Assembly (NCBI GenBank): GCA_943787405.1 | Contig: CALSMH010000003.1 | Location: 386,218 to 450,217, forward strand | Direction of reading: 5' to 3' | DNA: 64,000 nt | Source: an uncultured Nitrosomonadaceae bacterium | GTDB taxonomy: Bacteria; Pseudomonadota; Gammaproteobacteria; Burkholderiales; Nitrosomonadaceae | Part shown: in pieces, positions 29,537 to 41,045 of the stretch | How the letters are laid out: each line of letters begins with the position of its first letter | How positions within the stretch are numbered: the stretch's first letter is position 1 | Program-made: the position numbers and the translations under genes | The notes under the pieces: model-generated | Seen by the model: the letters and a program-made list of their open reading frames with translations, nothing else | Databases searched by the model: none | What the model was told of the DNA's origin: nothing

Positions 29537-30355
29537 ATGGCAACAACATACGGTTCAACTGGAACAGCAGCCAAAGCATCTTCTGGCTCCTGGGATCAGT
29601 CACTTTGGTATGACTCAAGGTGGTATAAATTTGGCATGGCACTTATGCTATTAGTAGCGTGTTTCTGGATTTGGTACCAACGTACTTTTGCTTATTCACA
29701 TGGCATGGATTCGATGGAGCCTGAATTTGAAAAAGTCTGGATGGGTCTATGGCGCGTTCACATGACAGTAATGCCTACCTTTGCATTGATTGCTTGGGGC
29801 TGGATCTGGAAAACAAGGGATACCAAAGAACAATTGGATAACCTGGATCCAAAACTAGAAATCAAACGCTATTTCTATTGGATGATGTGGTTAGGCGTAT
29901 ACCTATTCGGTGTGTATTGGGGCGGTAGCTTCTTCACCGAGCAAGATGCTTCATGGCATCAGGTAATCATACGCGATACTAGTTTCACACCTAGTCATGT
30001 CGTAGTATTTTATGGTTCTTTCCCAATGTACATTGTTTGCGGAATCTCTAGCTATCTTTACGCTATAACCCGTTTGCCACAGTACAGCAGAGGCACATCG
30101 TTTCCTTTAGTATTTGCGATTGCTGGTCCGCTGATGATTCTGCCAAACGTTGGTCTTAACGAATGGGGACATGCTTTCTGGTTCATGGAAGAACTATTCA
30201 GTGCACCATTGCATTGGGGATTTGTAATTCTGGGTTGGTCTGGTCTGTTCGCAGGCGGGGTTGCAGCACAGATAATTACTCGTTATTCCAATCTGACTGA
30301 TGTGATCTGGAACAATTCTGATCCTATCATTCTGAATAACAGGATCAAACCCTAA
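29537..30355 (+). CDS. amoC: ammonia monooxygenase subunit C (stand-alone copy)
   Basis: AmoC is the membrane subunit of ammonia monooxygenase, which oxidises ammonia to hydroxylamine. The 272-aa product has six or so membrane segments and the family copper-site ligands: Asp137 and His141 (TEQDASWH) and His154 (TPSHVVVFY), matching the Asp-His-His set of PmoC. No amoA or amoB is near, so this is a solo amoC, as Nitrosomonas genomes are known to carry beside full amoCAB operons. In N. europaea the divergent solo copy is linked to stress and starvation recovery. This protein looks close to operon-type AmoC, but I cannot score identity. A strong terminator follows. Confidence 0.97.
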   Translation: MATTYGSTGTAAKASSGSWDQSLWYDSRWYKFGMALMLLVACFWIWYQRTFAYSHGMDSMEPEFEKVWMGLWRVHMTVMPTFALIAWGWIWKTRDTKEQLDNLDPKLEIKRYFYWMMWLGVYLFGVYWGGSFFTEQDASWHQVIIRDTSFTPSHVVVFYGSFPMYIVCGISSYLYAITRLPQYSRGTSFPLVFAIAGPLMILPNVGLNEWGHAFWFMEELFSAPLHWGFVILGWSGLFAGGVAAQIITRYSNLTDVIWNNSDPIILNNRIKP

Positions 30356-30384
30356 CAACTGGTTCTGATCTTTAACTATCCTTT

Positions 30385-30418
30385 CCCCTGCTCTCATCAG
30401 AGAGCAGGGGATTTTTTT
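30385..30418 (+). terminator. Rho-independent terminator of amoC
   Basis: A perfect 11-bp stem (CCCCTGCTCTC at 30385-30395 with its complement at 30400-30410) closes a 4-nt ATCA loop and is followed by ATTTTTTT. It begins 29 bp after the amoC stop. The T-run exists only in the plus direction, so it ends amoC transcription and not the convergent panC. Confidence 0.96.
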
Positions 30419-30499
30419 CACTTTATTAAGTATAGAAAATCATGAAGAAGACTTAGTCATGGACTCTTATAAAGAGATAAACGTTATCTAACAAATAGT

Positions 30500-31336
30500 C
30501 TAAATTTCTGCAGATATTTCCAAGTTATCTATTAATCTAGTTTCTCCTAATTTTGCAGCTCCAAGCACAACCAGCGCTCCGTTATTTACTTGAGCTGGGG
30601 CTAACGTATTACGTTTCCGCAGGGCTATATAATCTACATCCCAGCCGCGGCTAATGAGAATTTCTCTTGCATAACTCTGTAATTTTTCGAAATTTTTGTT
30701 CCCAGTCTCTATTTCTAATTTTATTTTAGATAAAACTTGAAATAAACATACTGCCTCAGCCCGCTCTTCCTTATTTAGAAAGCGATTACGGGAACTCAGA
30801 GCCAGGCCATCAGATGCACGTACAGTCTCGCCCTCACCAATCTCGATCGATAAATTTAACTGTCGGGTCATTTCGCGCATAATACATAATTGTTGATAAT
30901 CTTTTTTTCCGAAAATTGCTAATTGTGGCTGCACAAGATTAAAAAGTTTCAAAACTAACGTTGCTACACCGCTAAAAAATCCAGGTCTAAATTCTCCCTC
31001 TAGAATATTTGCTAGTGGTGGAGGCTCTATAATAAATTCCTGATGCACTGGATAAATGTCTTCTTCTGTAGGCACGAATACCACATCAACCCCATTTTTC
31101 TCTAAAGATTTTAGGTCTTCTTTTAAAGTACGAGGGTATTGATCAAAATCACTAGTCCGTCCAAATTGCAAACGATTAACAAAGATACTGGATACTAAAC
31201 AACCAGATTTTTGTTTTGCAATTTGTATCAATGATAGATGACCTTCGTGCAAATTACCCATAGTCGGAACAAATACAACATAATGTTCGGACTTTAGCCG
31301 TAACCGTAAGGAAGGAATTTCAGTGATTATTTCCAC
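30500..31336 (-). CDS. panC: pantothenate synthetase
   Basis: This enzyme joins pantoate and beta-alanine with ATP to make pantothenate. The 278-aa product has the nucleotidyl-transferase motifs PTMGNLHEGHLSL (24-36), FVNRLQFGRTSDFDQYPRT and FGKKDYQQL (usually GEKDYQQ), then the SSRN motif in ALSSRNRFL. It lies 14 bp downstream of panB on the same strand, so the two vitamin B5 genes are probably co-transcribed with the folK group. Confidence 0.96.
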   Translation of the reverse strand: MEIITEIPSLRLRLKSEHYVVFVPTMGNLHEGHLSLIQIAKQKSGCLVSSIFVNRLQFGRTSDFDQYPRTLKEDLKSLEKNGVDVVFVPTEEDIYPVHQEFIIEPPPLANILEGEFRPGFFSGVATLVLKLFNLVQPQLAIFGKKDYQQLCIMREMTRQLNLSIEIGEGETVRASDGLALSSRNRFLNKEERAEAVCLFQVLSKIKLEIETGNKNFEKLQSYAREILISRGWDVDYIALRKRNTLAPAQVNNGALVVLGAAKLGETRLIDNLEISAEI

Positions 31337-31350
31337 GCTAATTTTATGTA

Positions 31351-32148
31351 CTAGAATCCGTGTTCTGACTTAGGAAATTTTTTAGACTTAACTTCTTTAA
31401 CATAATTCTCCACTGCCTCATTGATGCTTCCTGCACCATCCATAAAATTCTTTATAAATTTTGATTTTGATTTTGTCCCAGAATAAATACCGAGTATGTC
31501 ATATAACACCAATACCTGTGCATCACAGTCCACTCCTGCACCAATACCTATCGTAGGTATAACCAATTTCTTAGTTATTTTTTTTGCCAAAATGGCTGGT
31601 ATAGCCTCCATTAATAGCATACCTGCCCCGGCCTCTTCGAGGATAATTGCATCCTCCATCAATTGATTTGCTTGATTAGTAGACTTCCCCTGTACTTTAT
31701 AACCCCCTAACATATGCACAGATTGAGGCATCAAACCAATGTGTGCACATACTGGTATTCCACGTAGAGATAGAAATTTAATAGTTTCAGCCATCACGCG
31801 CCCACCCTCTATCTTCACCATGCTCGCACCTGCTGAAATAAGTTCGGCGGCATTTTCAAAAGTATTTTCTGGGGATACCTGGGAGGTACCAAAAGGCATA
31901 TCAGCCATGATAAATGCCTTTCTTGAACCTCTAGCCACGCATCCTGTGTGATAGAGCATGTCATCTAACGTCACAGATAATGTTGTCTTCTCTCCCTGCA
32001 ATACATTACCTAAGGAGTCTCCCACCAATAAAATATCAACACCTGAATTTTCTAATAGCGAAGCAAAGCTAGCGTCATAGCATGTAAGTGCGGAAATTTT
32101 TTCTCCGGTATCCCGCATTTTTTGTAAAGTTTTTTGTGTAATTCGCAT
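31351..32148 (-). CDS. panB: ketopantoate hydroxymethyltransferase
   Basis: PanB transfers a hydroxymethyl group from methylene-THF to 2-ketoisovalerate, the first pantothenate step. The 265-aa product shows LTCYDASFASLLENSGVDILLVGDSLGNVLQG (metal-binding Asp), MADMPFGT, KIEGG and HIGLMPQSVH. The catalytic Glu is in MLLMEAIP. It starts 9 bp after the deoxynucleoside kinase gene stop. Confidence 0.97.
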   Translation of the reverse strand: MRITQKTLQKMRDTGEKISALTCYDASFASLLENSGVDILLVGDSLGNVLQGEKTTLSVTLDDMLYHTGCVARGSRKAFIMADMPFGTSQVSPENTFENAAELISAGASMVKIEGGRVMAETIKFLSLRGIPVCAHIGLMPQSVHMLGGYKVQGKSTNQANQLMEDAIILEEAGAGMLLMEAIPAILAKKITKKLVIPTIGIGAGVDCDAQVLVLYDILGIYSGTKSKSKFIKNFMDGAGSINEAVENYVKEVKSKKFPKSEHGF

Positions 32149-32157
32149 GTTTGAACC

Positions 32158-32799
32158 TTATCTTCCCAAGTTAAAATATTCACGTGGGCCGCGCATTTGT
32201 TCTAACCTTTGTAGCAATAAATCAAAATCTGGCTGGTTTTCAACAAAATTCAAATTTTCACTGTTTACAATCATAACCGGAGCACCTTCATATTGATGAA
32301 AGAATTTTGTGTAAGCCTCAGATAACCGCCATAGATAATCTTCAGAAATATTTTTCTCAAAAGTGCTACCGCGCTGCTTTACTCTATCAATAAGTGTACT
32401 AGTTGAAGCTTGTAGATAAATCACTAAATCAGGAAGAAGAGCCTTGGGCTGCAAATGACTATAGATGCTCTGGTACAGACTTTGCTCAGCATCACTTAAT
32501 GTAAGCTTAGCAAATAATTGATCTTTATCAAGCAGAAAATCACTTACTATCCCTCGAGTAAACATATCTATTTGCGCGAGACTCTGCACCTGATTATTGC
32601 GCTGAAAAAGGAAGAATAATTGGGTCGGTAAGGCATACCTAGGTATATCAGTATAAAACTTTTCAAGAAATGGGTTTTCAGCTGGATCTTCCAATAATAG
32701 CGAACTATCCAGGTGAGTGGCTATACGTCGAGCCAAACTGGTTTTTCCTACTCCTATTGGCCCCTCAACCACAATGTAGCGATATTTTTCAAGTTTCAC
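32158..32799 (-). CDS. deoxynucleoside kinase (dGK/dAK-like)
   Basis: This is a 213-aa kinase with P-loop GPIGVGKTS (14-22), the DRS-like nucleoside-binding and LID-region features (LQASTSTLIDRVKQRG) and an overall match to the bacterial deoxyadenosine/deoxyguanosine kinase family. The usual role is nucleotide salvage. The exact nucleoside preference cannot be read from the sequence. It overlaps folK by 4 bp, a pairing often seen in betaproteobacteria. Confidence 0.9.
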   Translation of the reverse strand: MKLEKYRYIVVEGPIGVGKTSLARRIATHLDSSLLLEDPAENPFLEKFYTDIPRYALPTQLFFLFQRNNQVQSLAQIDMFTRGIVSDFLLDKDQLFAKLTLSDAEQSLYQSIYSHLQPKALLPDLVIYLQASTSTLIDRVKQRGSTFEKNISEDYLWRLSEAYTKFFHQYEGAPVMIVNSENLNFVENQPDFDLLLQRLEQMRGPREYFNLGR

Positions 32800-33308
32800 A
32801 AATTTTGCTCTCTTTCAAGCCTTTGATTAGAACAAGCTGATAATAATTCAGCTACACTGCCACGGCTAGGAATAAAAAAATCTTTTGAAATTTCCATAAG
32901 AGGTACTAATACAAAAGCACGTTGATGCATTCTCGGATGAGGAAGAATTAGACCGCCCTCATTACATACTAATTCATCATACATCAACATATCTAGATCA
33001 AGTGTTCGCGGATCATTAGGTAACCCCCGCACACGACCATGATTTTGCTCAATTTCTAGTAGTATTTTAAGTAACCCGTGTGGAGAAAGGGTGGTTTCAA
33101 TCTCTACTACTGCATTGATAAAATCAGGCTGATTAGTTTTTCCAACCGGCGCACTCCGATAAAGTGAAGAACAAGCTAATAATCTACTTTCAGGGAGTGC
33201 ATCAAGCTCATCAAGTGCTCTCTGTACCTGAGATACCGGATTTTCTAAGTTACTGCCTAAAGCAATTAATGTCCGAGAAAAATGACCCAATTTAACACCT
33301 AATATCAA
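32796..33308 (-). CDS. folK: HPPK, folate pyrophosphokinase
   Basis: FolK (6-hydroxymethyl-7,8-dihydropterin pyrophosphokinase) activates the pterin for folate synthesis. The 170-aa product has ALGSNLENP, YRSAPVGKTNQPDFINAVVEIET, the RxxxPRTLDLDMLMY signature (Asp pair for magnesium) and LPHPRMHQRAFVLVPL. It abuts pcnB at one end (no gap) and overlaps the kinase gene by 4 bp at the other. Confidence 0.96.
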   Translation of the reverse strand: MILGVKLGHFSRTLIALGSNLENPVSQVQRALDELDALPESRLLACSSLYRSAPVGKTNQPDFINAVVEIETTLSPHGLLKILLEIEQNHGRVRGLPNDPRTLDLDMLMYDELVCNEGGLILPHPRMHQRAFVLVPLMEISKDFFIPSRGSVAELLSACSNQRLEREQNL

Positions 33309-34733
33309 TTATTCTGTAGGACCTAAAGATGAATCTATACTTTGTGTATCCCCTGCTATAGTCTCATTACGTCTACGCCTTTTTCTCCTCTTTTTTGGCA
33401 CGTCATTTCTAAGTAACATATTCTCCTGATCGCTGGTTTTAGCATTCTGAAATGTTTCCCACCAATTCCCCAACTCAATATCTATCTCTCCACTCTCACA
33501 ACGTAATAGCATAAAATCATAGGCCGCTCTAAAACGTGGGTGTTCCAGTAAACGAAATGGTCTTCGTCCTGATCTTCCCAGAAAACGTGGCTGCATTGCC
33601 CAGATCTCTTGCATAACTGCATCATATCTACGTGGTATAACAAGTTTTTTCTCTTGTGCTTCCATCAAATCTTTTATCGCCATATGCAGAGCAGGAAAAG
33701 ATTTCTCGCCCGCTGCCATACGTTTATTCCATCCCACCAACACACCATGCCACAATAGCGCGGCAAATAGAAAGCCAGGCGACACAGATTTTTCCTGCTG
33801 TACGCGTTCATCAGTGCTCTTCAGTACAAGAGAAATAAAACGCTCATCTACTGACTCTGTAGAGATCATATCTAGTATTGGTAACAAACCATGGTACAGC
33901 CCACGCGCTCGTAGATCTGCTACGCAAGTTTGCGCATAACCACATAATAATATCTTTAGGACCTCATCAAATAGTCTTGATGGTGGTACATTTTGTAATA
34001 ATGGCGCAAGATCACCTATCGGCTGAGCAGTAGCAGAATCTATTTTCATATCAAGCTTAGCTGCAAGCCGAATTGCCCGTAATATACGTATAGGATCCTC
34101 ACGGTAACGCTGTAGTGGTGTACCGATAATACGTAATTGCTTCGACTTTATATCGCTGTATCCACATAAATAATCCCAGATTTCTTCTCTATCTGGATCA
34201 TAAAATAATGCATTAACAGTAAAATCACGACGCTTTACATCTTCTTCCTGGCTACCAAATACGTTATCCCTCAAGATTCTCCCATGCTCGTCTGCATGTT
34301 GGTGTGGCGTAGATTTGCCATTCTTATTAGTAAACGAATCGCCACGAAATGTAGATACTTCTACAGTATCTGACCCACACATAACATGTACTAAACGGAA
34401 ACGACGCCCAATAATACGTGACCGACGGAAAAGAGAACGGATCTCCTCAGGCTTGGCATTGGTAACAATATCGAAATCTTTTGGCTTTAATCCCAATAAC
34501 AAATCACGTACCGCACCTCCTACTATAAATGCAGAATAACCGGCTTCCTGTAAGTTCAATGTGACTTTCGTTGCACAAAAGCTTATGTTATTTCGAATAA
34601 GGCCATGTTCCTTATGCTGAATAATTCGCAGCTCAGGAATTATAGATTCTGAAGAAGAGACAGAAGAATTTTTGCCAATGGTTCGATGGAAAGATTTATG
34701 GATCATTACTAAATATTGGGAATACCAAGCCAT
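33309..34733 (-). CDS. pcnB: poly(A) polymerase I
   Basis: PcnB adds 3-prime poly(A) tails that mark RNA for decay. The 474-aa product belongs to the tRNA nucleotidyltransferase/PAP class: FIVGGAVRDLLLG (about 69-81), the catalytic acidic pair in KPKDFDIVTNA, RRDFTVNALFYDP and an RNA-binding domain with REDPIRILRAIRLAAKLD. The C-terminal tail is strongly basic (KKRRKRRRRN), as is common in PcnB. The start used here is preceded by a weak AGGTG; a start nine codons later is possible. It heads the pcnB-folK-dNK-panB-panC series. Confidence 0.93.
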   Translation of the reverse strand: MAWYSQYLVMIHKSFHRTIGKNSSVSSSESIIPELRIIQHKEHGLIRNNISFCATKVTLNLQEAGYSAFIVGGAVRDLLLGLKPKDFDIVTNAKPEEIRSLFRRSRIIGRRFRLVHVMCGSDTVEVSTFRGDSFTNKNGKSTPHQHADEHGRILRDNVFGSQEEDVKRRDFTVNALFYDPDREEIWDYLCGYSDIKSKQLRIIGTPLQRYREDPIRILRAIRLAAKLDMKIDSATAQPIGDLAPLLQNVPPSRLFDEVLKILLCGYAQTCVADLRARGLYHGLLPILDMISTESVDERFISLVLKSTDERVQQEKSVSPGFLFAALLWHGVLVGWNKRMAAGEKSFPALHMAIKDLMEAQEKKLVIPRRYDAVMQEIWAMQPRFLGRSGRRPFRLLEHPRFRAAYDFMLLRCESGEIDIELGNWWETFQNAKTSDQENMLLRNDVPKKRRKRRRRNETIAGDTQSIDSSLGPTE

Positions 34734-34849
34734 AGATTATACACCTAGCAATATATTGGATAAGGAAATACTCATGATTTTCATACCCAACTAATCTAAT
34801 TCAAATTGATGAAATTTCATTAGGATACTAGCCTACGAATTATTCATAT

Positions 34850-36940
34850 TTATACCTTAAGATAATTACTTTTCTCTCCAAGCCATCGTTGAAGATGACG
34901 TTGAGCTAATTCAGGATAGTCACACAACATTTCTTCTGCAACATCACGTGCATCTTTAAGTAATTCCTCATCTCTTTCAGGGTCAGCGAAACGCAACATA
35001 GGAACACCACTCTGACGTACACCAAGAAATTCACCCGGCCCACGTAAAAGTAAATCCTGAAGGGATATTTCAAAACCATCGTTGTATTCAAAGATTATTC
35101 GTAGCCTTTTGCAAGCAATTTCAGATAGTGGTTCCTTGTATAGAAGTATACATACACTAGCATCTGCACCACGTCCTACGCGACCTCGTAGCTGATGTAA
35201 TTGTGACAGTCCCATTCGTTCAGCATGTTCGATTACCATTAAAGAAGCATTAGGAACATCAACACCCACTTCAATTACTGTAGTTGCAACTAATAACTGA
35301 ATGGAGCCTTGCTTAAATAGCTCCATTACTGATGATTTCTCTTGCGGAGGGAGCCTTCCGTGCAACAAACCGACTTTCAATTCTGGGAAAATTATACTTA
35401 ATCTTTCGTAGGTATCTAAAGCAGTTTTTAGTTGCAGAGCCTCTGACTCTTCTATGAGGGGACATACCCAGTAAGCTTGCTTTCCAGCACAACAGGCCTC
35501 CTTGATACGTACAATCACTTCCTCACGACGGGTGTCAGTAAATAGTTTAGTGACAACATCGGTTCTACCTGGTGGCCGTTCATCTAATACTGACACATCA
35601 AGGTCCGCATAATAGCTCATCGAAAGTGTACGCGGGATAGGTGTTGCACTCATCATTAACTGATGAGTGACCATACCTTCTTTTGTGCATTTCATACGTA
35701 GCGCTAGTCGTTGGTGCACACCAAAACGATGCTGTTCATCGATCACTGCGAGTCCTAATTTATTAAATTCTACCTGCTCCTGAAATAGTGCATGTGTTCC
35801 AATCGCAAGCATAGCATTACCTGTAGCAATAGCAGAAAGTGCAGCAGTACGCTGCACCTTTTTCTGACTACCTGACAGCCAAGCAATCGATATTCCTAAA
35901 GAACTAAATATAGATTCAAACCAATTGGAAAGTTTCTGGTAATGCTGTTCAGCCAATATCTCTGTCGGTGCCATAATAGCCACCTGATAACCATTTTCGA
36001 TAGCCTGTAATGCTGCCAACGCTGCAACTACCGTTTTCCCACTACCCACGTCTCCCTGTAGCAGACGCTGCATTGGATATGGTTTAGAAAGATCCCGACT
36101 AATCTCTGAGAAAGTTCTTTCTTGCGCGCTAGTAAGATTAAAAGTAAGAGATTTAAGTAGTTTCTTTGTTAGTTCTTTTTTATCTAACAAAGTGGGAGCA
36201 AGATTCTTATATCGCTGCTGGTAATGTAAACGCATTGATAACTGCTGAGCCAACAATTCATCAAACTTAATTCTAGACCAGGCAGGGTGAGTGCGCTCTT
36301 CTAATAAATGAGCCGGCACATCTGGTGTTGGTTGATGTAAAAGCATAATACTATCCCTAAAACCATCTAACCGATAATGTTTTAGGGTTTTAACAGGTAT
36401 AGTTTCTGATAGATTATCTATTCTAGCTTTGTCAATTAGCACCTTCCTGACTAGCTTACGGATTATTACCTGGGAGAGCCCTGCTGTAGTTGGATAGACT
36501 GGTGTTAATGCGTCAGGCAGTGAGACATTCTCATTTACAACATGGCACTTTGGGTGCACCATTTCAGTGCCAAAAAAACCTGGACGAGGCGCCCCTAACA
36601 AACGTACTCTAGTACCTATTGAATATGCTTTTATCTGACTTCCATAAAAATTAAGGAAGCGTATAAAGATGGTACCGCTATCATCTTCTACTTGGAGAAC
36701 TAACTGACGCCTCGGTCGATACATAACCTTATTAGAGACGATAACACCTTCAATTTGTACTGCCTCTCCTCCGGACATACCGCCAATCTGACAAAGGTGC
36801 GTCTCATCTTCATAACGAATAGGTAAATGTAATATTAAGCCAATCTCATTATTTACCCCGAGCTTGGAAAATTTCTCCTCTATGGCCTTGTTTGTAAAGC
36901 AACTAGGGGTAACACCACTATTTTTAATACTCCCCTTCAC
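34850..36940 (-). CDS. recG: ATP-dependent DNA helicase RecG
   Basis: RecG remodels branched DNA at stalled forks. The 696-aa product has the N-terminal wedge/OB domain, Walker A QGDVGSGKTVVA (about 291-303), the DEQH box in VIDEQHRFG, MSATPIPRTL and the C-terminal LRGRVGRGADASVCIL. All family motifs are present and length is normal. Its start lies 2 bp downstream of the ridA stop on the same strand. Confidence 0.97.
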   Translation of the reverse strand: MKGSIKNSGVTPSCFTNKAIEEKFSKLGVNNEIGLILHLPIRYEDETHLCQIGGMSGGEAVQIEGVIVSNKVMYRPRRQLVLQVEDDSGTIFIRFLNFYGSQIKAYSIGTRVRLLGAPRPGFFGTEMVHPKCHVVNENVSLPDALTPVYPTTAGLSQVIIRKLVRKVLIDKARIDNLSETIPVKTLKHYRLDGFRDSIMLLHQPTPDVPAHLLEERTHPAWSRIKFDELLAQQLSMRLHYQQRYKNLAPTLLDKKELTKKLLKSLTFNLTSAQERTFSEISRDLSKPYPMQRLLQGDVGSGKTVVAALAALQAIENGYQVAIMAPTEILAEQHYQKLSNWFESIFSSLGISIAWLSGSQKKVQRTAALSAIATGNAMLAIGTHALFQEQVEFNKLGLAVIDEQHRFGVHQRLALRMKCTKEGMVTHQLMMSATPIPRTLSMSYYADLDVSVLDERPPGRTDVVTKLFTDTRREEVIVRIKEACCAGKQAYWVCPLIEESEALQLKTALDTYERLSIIFPELKVGLLHGRLPPQEKSSVMELFKQGSIQLLVATTVIEVGVDVPNASLMVIEHAERMGLSQLHQLRGRVGRGADASVCILLYKEPLSEIACKRLRIIFEYNDGFEISLQDLLLRGPGEFLGVRQSGVPMLRFADPERDEELLKDARDVAEEMLCDYPELAQRHLQRWLGEKSNYLKV

Positions 36941-36942
36941 AC

Positions 36943-37326
36943 TTACAATACCATTACCGCATCCATTTCTACCAATGCGCCTCGTGGGAGTGCAACTACT
37001 CCTATTGCTGCCCGTGCTGGATATGGCTGATCAAAATAACTTGCCATGATTTTATTTACCATGGCGAAATCATCAAGGTCAGTCAAAAAAATATTTAATT
37101 TAACAATGTCCCCTAGGGAACCGCCACTAGCCGTTGTTACTGCCTTTAAATTCAAGAATACCTGCTGGATCTGAGACTCTATCCCGGTTACCATCTGCAT
37201 GGTAGTTGGATCTAGTGGGATTTGACCCGATACATAAACCGTATCCCCTGTACTAACACGGACTGCCTGAGAGTATGTTCCTATAGCCTGAGGTGCATCG
37301 TCGGTTTGAATAATTTGTTTTTTCAT
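36943..37326 (-). CDS. ridA: RidA-family enamine/imine deaminase
   Basis: RidA proteins hydrolyse reactive enamine and imine intermediates made by PLP enzymes. The 127-aa product has [14 protein letters not shown] at the start, [15 protein letters not shown], and near the end [25 protein letters not shown], which contains the conserved substrate-binding Arg and the catalytic-site Glu. It is two bases upstream of recG and divergent from murA. Confidence 0.95.
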   Translation of the reverse strand: MKKQIIQTDDAPQAIGTYSQAVRVSTGDTVYVSGQIPLDPTTMQMVTGIESQIQQVFLNLKAVTTASGGSLGDIVKLNIFLTDLDDFAMVNKIMASYFDQPYPARAAIGVVALPRGALVEMDAVMVL

Positions 37327-37536
37327 TTTATCTCCAAATGTGTACGGATATCTGCATCACGCTGTACTATATGCACGAAGCAGAACCCTGAAAATATGAA
37401 CTGATACTACTACCCATTGCAACATGATGAAGGTTACCCTAATACATTTCAACCAATAAAATTAATGCCGATATTATTTATCACTACCTATATACTTAGA
37501 ACAATTGATGTAAATACTAAAATATAATATTTCTAA

Positions 37537-38793
<1,257 letters not shown>

Positions 38794-38855
38794 AGTTATT
38801 TACTACAGAAGATATTAACTCTATTCAATAAATAACGATTTTAACAGGCCATATT

Positions 38856-39548
38856 ATGACAATTACTATTGCCCTTTCAAAGGGTCGTATTTTTGATGAA
38901 ACAGCACCACTTTTAAAGGCAGCTGGTATTGTTGCACTGGATGATCCCGAGAAATCTCGCAAACTAATACTAAAAACAAACCACTCTAATGTGTGGCTTA
39001 TTATTGTACGTGCCTCTGATGTGCCGACTTATGTACAATATGGTGCAGCAGACATAGGGATAGCTGGAAAAGATGTATTACTTGAACATGATGGAACAGA
39101 ACTCTATCAACCATTAGATTTAAATATTGCTTGCTGTCGCATGATGGTAGCAGTAAAGAAGGGTTTTGATTATGCGGCGGCTATACGGCAGGGAGCACGC
39201 TTAAGGGTTGCAACTAAATATGTTCATACAGCACGGGAGCACTTTGCTGCAAAAAGCATGCATGTTGATCTTATTAAACTCTATGGGTCCATGGAGCTTG
39301 CTCCACTGGTAGGGCTAGCAGATGCAATTGTAGATCTGGTTTCAAGTGGCGACACACTAAAAGCGAATAATTTGAAAGCAGTTGAAGAAATTATGCCTAT
39401 TTCATCGAGACTAATAATTAACCAAGCAGCATTAAAAGTAAAAAGAAAAGCGATCCAGCCAATACTGATAGCATTTTCTGAAGCTGCTAAAAAAAATGGC
39501 ATGCCGCTTCAGAAGAAAATATCAGAAAGATGGGATATTTCCTTATGA
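38856..39548 (+). CDS. hisG: ATP phosphoribosyltransferase, short form
   Basis: HisG starts histidine synthesis from ATP and PRPP. The 230-aa product is the short form that lacks the C-terminal regulatory domain; such enzymes are known to need the HisZ subunit, whose gene is not in this window. Motifs include [45 protein letters not shown] and the PRPP site [18 protein letters not shown]. Its stop overlaps hisD by 4 bp. Confidence 0.96.
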   Translation: MTITIALSKGRIFDETAPLLKAAGIVALDDPEKSRKLILKTNHSNVWLIIVRASDVPTYVQYGAADIGIAGKDVLLEHDGTELYQPLDLNIACCRMMVAVKKGFDYAAAIRQGARLRVATKYVHTAREHFAAKSMHVDLIKLYGSMELAPLVGLADAIVDLVSSGDTLKANNLKAVEEIMPISSRLIINQAALKVKRKAIQPILIAFSEAAKKNGMPLQKKISERWDISL

Positions 39549-40867
39549 ATCAAATTAAACGACTCTCTTCAACCGACTCAGGGTTCACTGAAGCATTAAA
39601 AAAAATAACATCCTTTGAAGACGAACAGAATGTAGAGATAAACACAACGGTTTCTGAAATTTTAGCGCATGTAAAAAAGCGGGGTGATGAGGCTGTACTA
39701 AAATACACATCGCACTTTGATCATCTTGATGCAGCCTCAATTTCTGAGCTTGAGTTGTCTAAGGAAGAACTACTAAGGGCTCTACAACGCCTGCCTACCA
39801 TACAACGAGAAGCCCTTGAGCAGGCTGCAGAACGAATTAGAAATTTCCATAAAAGACAGATGGCCGAGTCATGGAGCTATACTGAACCTGACGGTACGAT
39901 GCTTGGGCAGAAGATAACTCCAATTGATCGTGTGGGACTATACGTCCCTGGTGGAAAAGCATCTTACCCTTCTACTGTGTTAATGAATGCAATACCTGCC
40001 AAGGTGGCAGGAGTGAATGAATTAATCATGGTTGTACCAACACCAAGAAACAATAGAAATGACTTGGTACTTGCTGCAGCGATAATTGGTGAAGTAGATC
40101 GTGTGTTTACTATTGGTGGCGCCCAAGCTATTGGAGCACTTGCCTATGGAACCAATACCATCCCAAAAGTAGATAAACTAGTTGGTCCTGGTAATGCTTA
40201 TGTATCTTCCGCCAAGAGACAAATTTTTGGTGTAGCAGGAATAGATATGGTAGCCGGACCATCAGAGATTCTAATCATTTGCGATGGCATGACAAATCCT
40301 GATTGGGTCACGATGGACTTATTTTCGCAAGCTGAGCACGATGAGCTAGCACAGGCGATTCTATTATCGCCTGATATTGAATTTCTCAGATTAGTGGAAG
40401 AAAAGATAGCTACCCACCTAGAAAAAATGCCTCGCAAAAATATAATAAGTTCCTCTCTTATGAACCGTGGCGCCTTAATTCAGGTACGAGACTTAGAAGA
40501 TGCTTGTGATATTGCTAATCATATTGCACCTGAACATTTAGAATTATCAGTTGATCAGCCAGAAAAATGGGCAAATAAAATAAAACACGCCGGTTCGATT
40601 TTCCTTGGGAGATATTCATCCGAAGCCCTTGGTGATTATTGCGCTGGCCCGAATCATGTGTTACCTACTTCAAGAACTGCGCGTTTTTCATCGTCATTAG
40701 GTGTATACGACTTCCAAAAACGTAGTAACCTTATCCAAGTATCTAAGCAAGGTGCAGCCAAACTCGGTGAAATTGCTTCTATTCTTGCTAATGGAGAAGG
40801 TTTGCAAGCGCATGCAATGTCAGCTGAGTATCGATATAAAGAAAAAACTAGTACCACCAAAGACTAA
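39545..40867 (+). CDS. hisD: histidinol dehydrogenase
   Basis: HisD oxidises histidinol to histidine in the final two pathway steps. I place the start at 39545 (MNQIKRL), which makes an ATGA overlap with hisG; the ATG at 39530 would lie deeper inside hisG. That gives 440 aa. Conserved parts are [37 protein letters not shown], the zinc/catalytic region [11 protein letters not shown] and [10 protein letters not shown] with the Glu-His pair. No hisC or other his gene follows here. Confidence 0.95.
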   Translation: MNQIKRLSSTDSGFTEALKKITSFEDEQNVEINTTVSEILAHVKKRGDEAVLKYTSHFDHLDAASISELELSKEELLRALQRLPTIQREALEQAAERIRNFHKRQMAESWSYTEPDGTMLGQKITPIDRVGLYVPGGKASYPSTVLMNAIPAKVAGVNELIMVVPTPRNNRNDLVLAAAIIGEVDRVFTIGGAQAIGALAYGTNTIPKVDKLVGPGNAYVSSAKRQIFGVAGIDMVAGPSEILIICDGMTNPDWVTMDLFSQAEHDELAQAILLSPDIEFLRLVEEKIATHLEKMPRKNIISSSLMNRGALIQVRDLEDACDIANHIAPEHLELSVDQPEKWANKIKHAGSIFLGRYSSEALGDYCAGPNHVLPTSRTARFSSSLGVYDFQKRSNLIQVSKQGAAKLGEIASILANGEGLQAHAMSAEYRYKEKTSTTKD

Positions 40868-40975
40868 TATTGAGTTGCAAGATTCGGGTAGCCCAACCAT
40901 TCTCTTAAAGAATGTAATATTGATAAGTACGAACACTACCCAAATAGAATAACATTAGCTATTGCAGTATTCTGG

Positions 40976-41007
40976 AGAGGAAAGATATATCCGTATTATC
41001 TTCCTCT
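40976..41007. terminator. possible hairpin between convergent hisD and Sel1 gene
   Basis: AGAGGAA (40976-40982) pairs with TTCCTCT (41001-41007), extended by GATA/TATC with one bulged A and closed by a loop of about 8 nt. It lies midway between two convergent genes, where a bidirectional terminator is expected. No clear T-run follows on either side, so termination by this hairpin alone is uncertain. Confidence 0.35.
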
Positions 41008-41045
41008 ACAATATCAATGAATTTAATATTTCTCTTTGCTAAATC

